From NCBI GenBank assembly GCA_018369015.1, contig JAGZDD010000208.1, positions 1 through 6,211 of the forward strand: a DNA stretch of 6,211 bases, read 5' to 3'. Source of the stretch: Clostridiales bacterium. Lineage in GTDB: Bacteria; Bacillota; Clostridia; Lachnospirales; Lachnospiraceae. Shown here piece after piece: positions 5,779 through 6,211 of the stretch. Each line of letters opens with the position of its first letter. Positions within the stretch are counted from its first letter, which is position 1. The position numbers were made by a program, and so were the translations under genes. Below the pieces are notes generated by a model. That model was not told the DNA's origin. It searched no databases and saw only the letters and a program-made list of their open reading frames with translations.

Positions 5779-5881
5779 TAACTATTCATTCTCAGACATA
5801 GGGTGTTTAGCCCGAATCGAGGATTGATCGGCGATGAGCAGCGTTAAATGCGTGAAGCCGGGAGGCATGGCTGAATAGTTA
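5779..5881. repeat. Structured element bounded by TAACTATTCA/TGAATAGTTA, possible ncRNA or mobile palindrome
   Basis: The ends TAACTATTCA (5779-5788) and TGAATAGTTA (5872-5881) are perfect 10-bp inverted repeats enclosing 83 bases. The interior can form a local hairpin at 5812-5831 (CCG with CGG, and AATC with GATT, with a three-base bulge) and a weaker pairing of AGCC near 5856 with GGCT near 5869. The words ATTCTCAG (5788-5795) and GAAGCCG (5854-5860) also occur, in the same order, in the short palindrome at 1488-1526. It lies after the P-loop gene stop and before the terminator, so on that transcript it would be part of the 3' untranslated region. The strand of any independent RNA is unknown. 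Confidence 0.6.
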
Positions 5882-5911
5882 CGATTTTAGATAATATATA
5901 ATTATGAGAAG

Positions 5912-5958
5912 ATACCGTACGCAGTTTTCATAAATGAACGCAGCGTGCGGTATTTTTT
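5912..5958 (+). terminator. Intrinsic terminator after the P-loop protein gene
   Basis: ATACCGTACGC (5912-5922) pairs with GCGTGCGGTAT (5943-5953) over 11 bp with one G-U pair, followed by a run of six T (5953-5958). The 20-base loop can itself extend the structure (TTCAT 5927-5931 with ATGAA 5934-5938). It would end the P-loop gene transcript and any read-through from the minD operon. Confidence 0.85.
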
Positions 5959-5969
5959 ACTATGAAAGC

Positions 5970-6027
5970 TATCAAGTGGGCAGGCGCAGGGGCAAGTTTA
6001 CTTGACCCTGTATCTGCACATTTGATA
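5970..6027. repeat. Imperfect palindrome downstream of the terminator
   Basis: TATCAA and GTG at 5970-5978 pair with CAC and TTGATA at 6017-6027 with a two-base bulge. Inside, GCAG near 5980 can pair with CTGC near 6014. The centre is a strong hairpin, in which CAGGG near 5987 and CAAGT pair with ACTTG and CCCTG ending at 6010 around TT. I see no T-run after it and no coding content. It may be another repeat element. Confidence 0.6.
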
Positions 6028-6046
6028 ACCCCAAGGTATGAGGACG

Positions 6047-6211
6047 GTTGCTGCGTGCCTGTGTTGCTAAGCGCCGGTGGCGCTTGTCCAGCAACGACCG
6101 GAACGGAGTGTAGACCACGCGTCTAGCAACGACCGGAGCGAAGCGTAGACCTGCCGTAGGCAGCGGAAAGTCCGGCGCTGCGTGCCTGTGACACGCGTTT
6201 AGCGCCGACCG
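6047..6211. repeat. Nested array of covarying hairpins with a conserved GACCGGA...GTAGACC tail, 3' partial
   Basis: Three stem units are visible. The outer unit has arms GTTGCT (6047-6052) and AGCAAC (6125-6130) with inner arms GCGTG (6053-6057) and CACGC (6116-6120). Inserted in its loop is an inner unit, GTTGCT (6063-6068) with AGCAAC (6090-6095), carrying its own hairpin AGCGCC-GGT-GGCGCT (6070-6084). A third unit has arms GGCGCT (6174-6179) and AGCGCC (6201-6206) with GCGTG (6180-6184) and CACGC (6192-6196). Each unit is followed by GACCG and, where complete, by a 20-base tail ending GTAGAC. The copies 6090-6116 and 6125-6151 match at 24 of 27 bases. A small hairpin CTGCC-GTA-GGCAG lies at 6151-6163. 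Confidence 0.7.

Larger units (their letters stand above)
5775..6211. other. 437-base gene-free region of structured repeats, running off the right edge
   Basis: There is no credible coding frame. In order it holds a 103-base structured element (5779-5881), an AT-rich spacer, an intrinsic terminator (5912-5958), an imperfect palindrome (5970-6027), and a GC-rich nested hairpin array (6047-6211) cut by the window end. The array is visibly richer in GC and CpG than the coding regions, which suggests a different origin or a structural RNA constraint. Confidence 0.8.

Noticed and set aside
5801..5835. tRNA T-arm-like stretch around CCCGAATCGAGG
   Set aside because: No acceptor stem, D-arm or anticodon arm can be built around it on either strand.
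6047..6211. CRISPR array or integron attC site
   Set aside because: Repeats are nested and covarying rather than identical with unique spacers, no cas genes are seen, and the arms GTTGCT/AGCAAC do not fit the attC GTTRRRY/RYYYAAC pattern.

Overview
The window reads as chromosomal DNA from a Gram-positive Clostridia member, most likely a Lachnospiraceae-type gut anaerobe. This is inferred from the gene order (class B PBP, minD, minE, rodA, mgsA, an S11 D,D-carboxypeptidase), strong AGGAGG-type ribosome binding sites, sigma-A-like promoters and moderate GC. I made no database comparison. All genes are on the + strand.

Layout: (1) 1-1263 is the 3' part of a class B penicillin-binding protein, probably the elongation PBP2. 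(2) 1264-1663 is a 400-base gap without a gene. It is packed with inverted repeats, including two 40-base hairpin units whose stems covary, and ends in a sigma-A-like promoter. In related genomes, as I remember them, minC lies here; I see no minC. (3) 1664-5267 is a tight five-gene operon, minD-minE-rodA-mgsA-dac, with gaps or overlaps of +16, -17, +6 and -4 bases. (4) 5268-5774 is a separately promoted gene for a 139-residue P-loop protein of unknown function. (5) 5775-6211 has no gene. It holds a structured repeat with ACTATTC/GAATAGT ends, a clear intrinsic terminator, a further imperfect palindrome, and a GC-rich nested array of covarying hairpins that runs off the window.

Functionally the operon concerns cell shape and envelope. 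The PBP and RodA form a probable glycan polymerase-transpeptidase pair for wall elongation. MinD and MinE place the division site. The lipoprotein carboxypeptidase trims stem peptides. MgsA is a metabolic gene (dihydroxyacetone phosphate to methylglyoxal) embedded among them. Two of its positions equivalent to E. coli catalytic or active-site aspartates are Glu and Asn here.

The proteins belong to known families. The least explained part is the repeat content of the two gene-free regions: hairpin units with conserved interiors, compensatory stem changes and GNA mini-hairpins (GCGAAGC, GCGGAGC, ACGGAGT), with one element family represented on both sides of the operon. These are the best candidates for something undescribed, as mobile palindromic elements or structured RNAs, but nothing in the window proves transcription or mobility.
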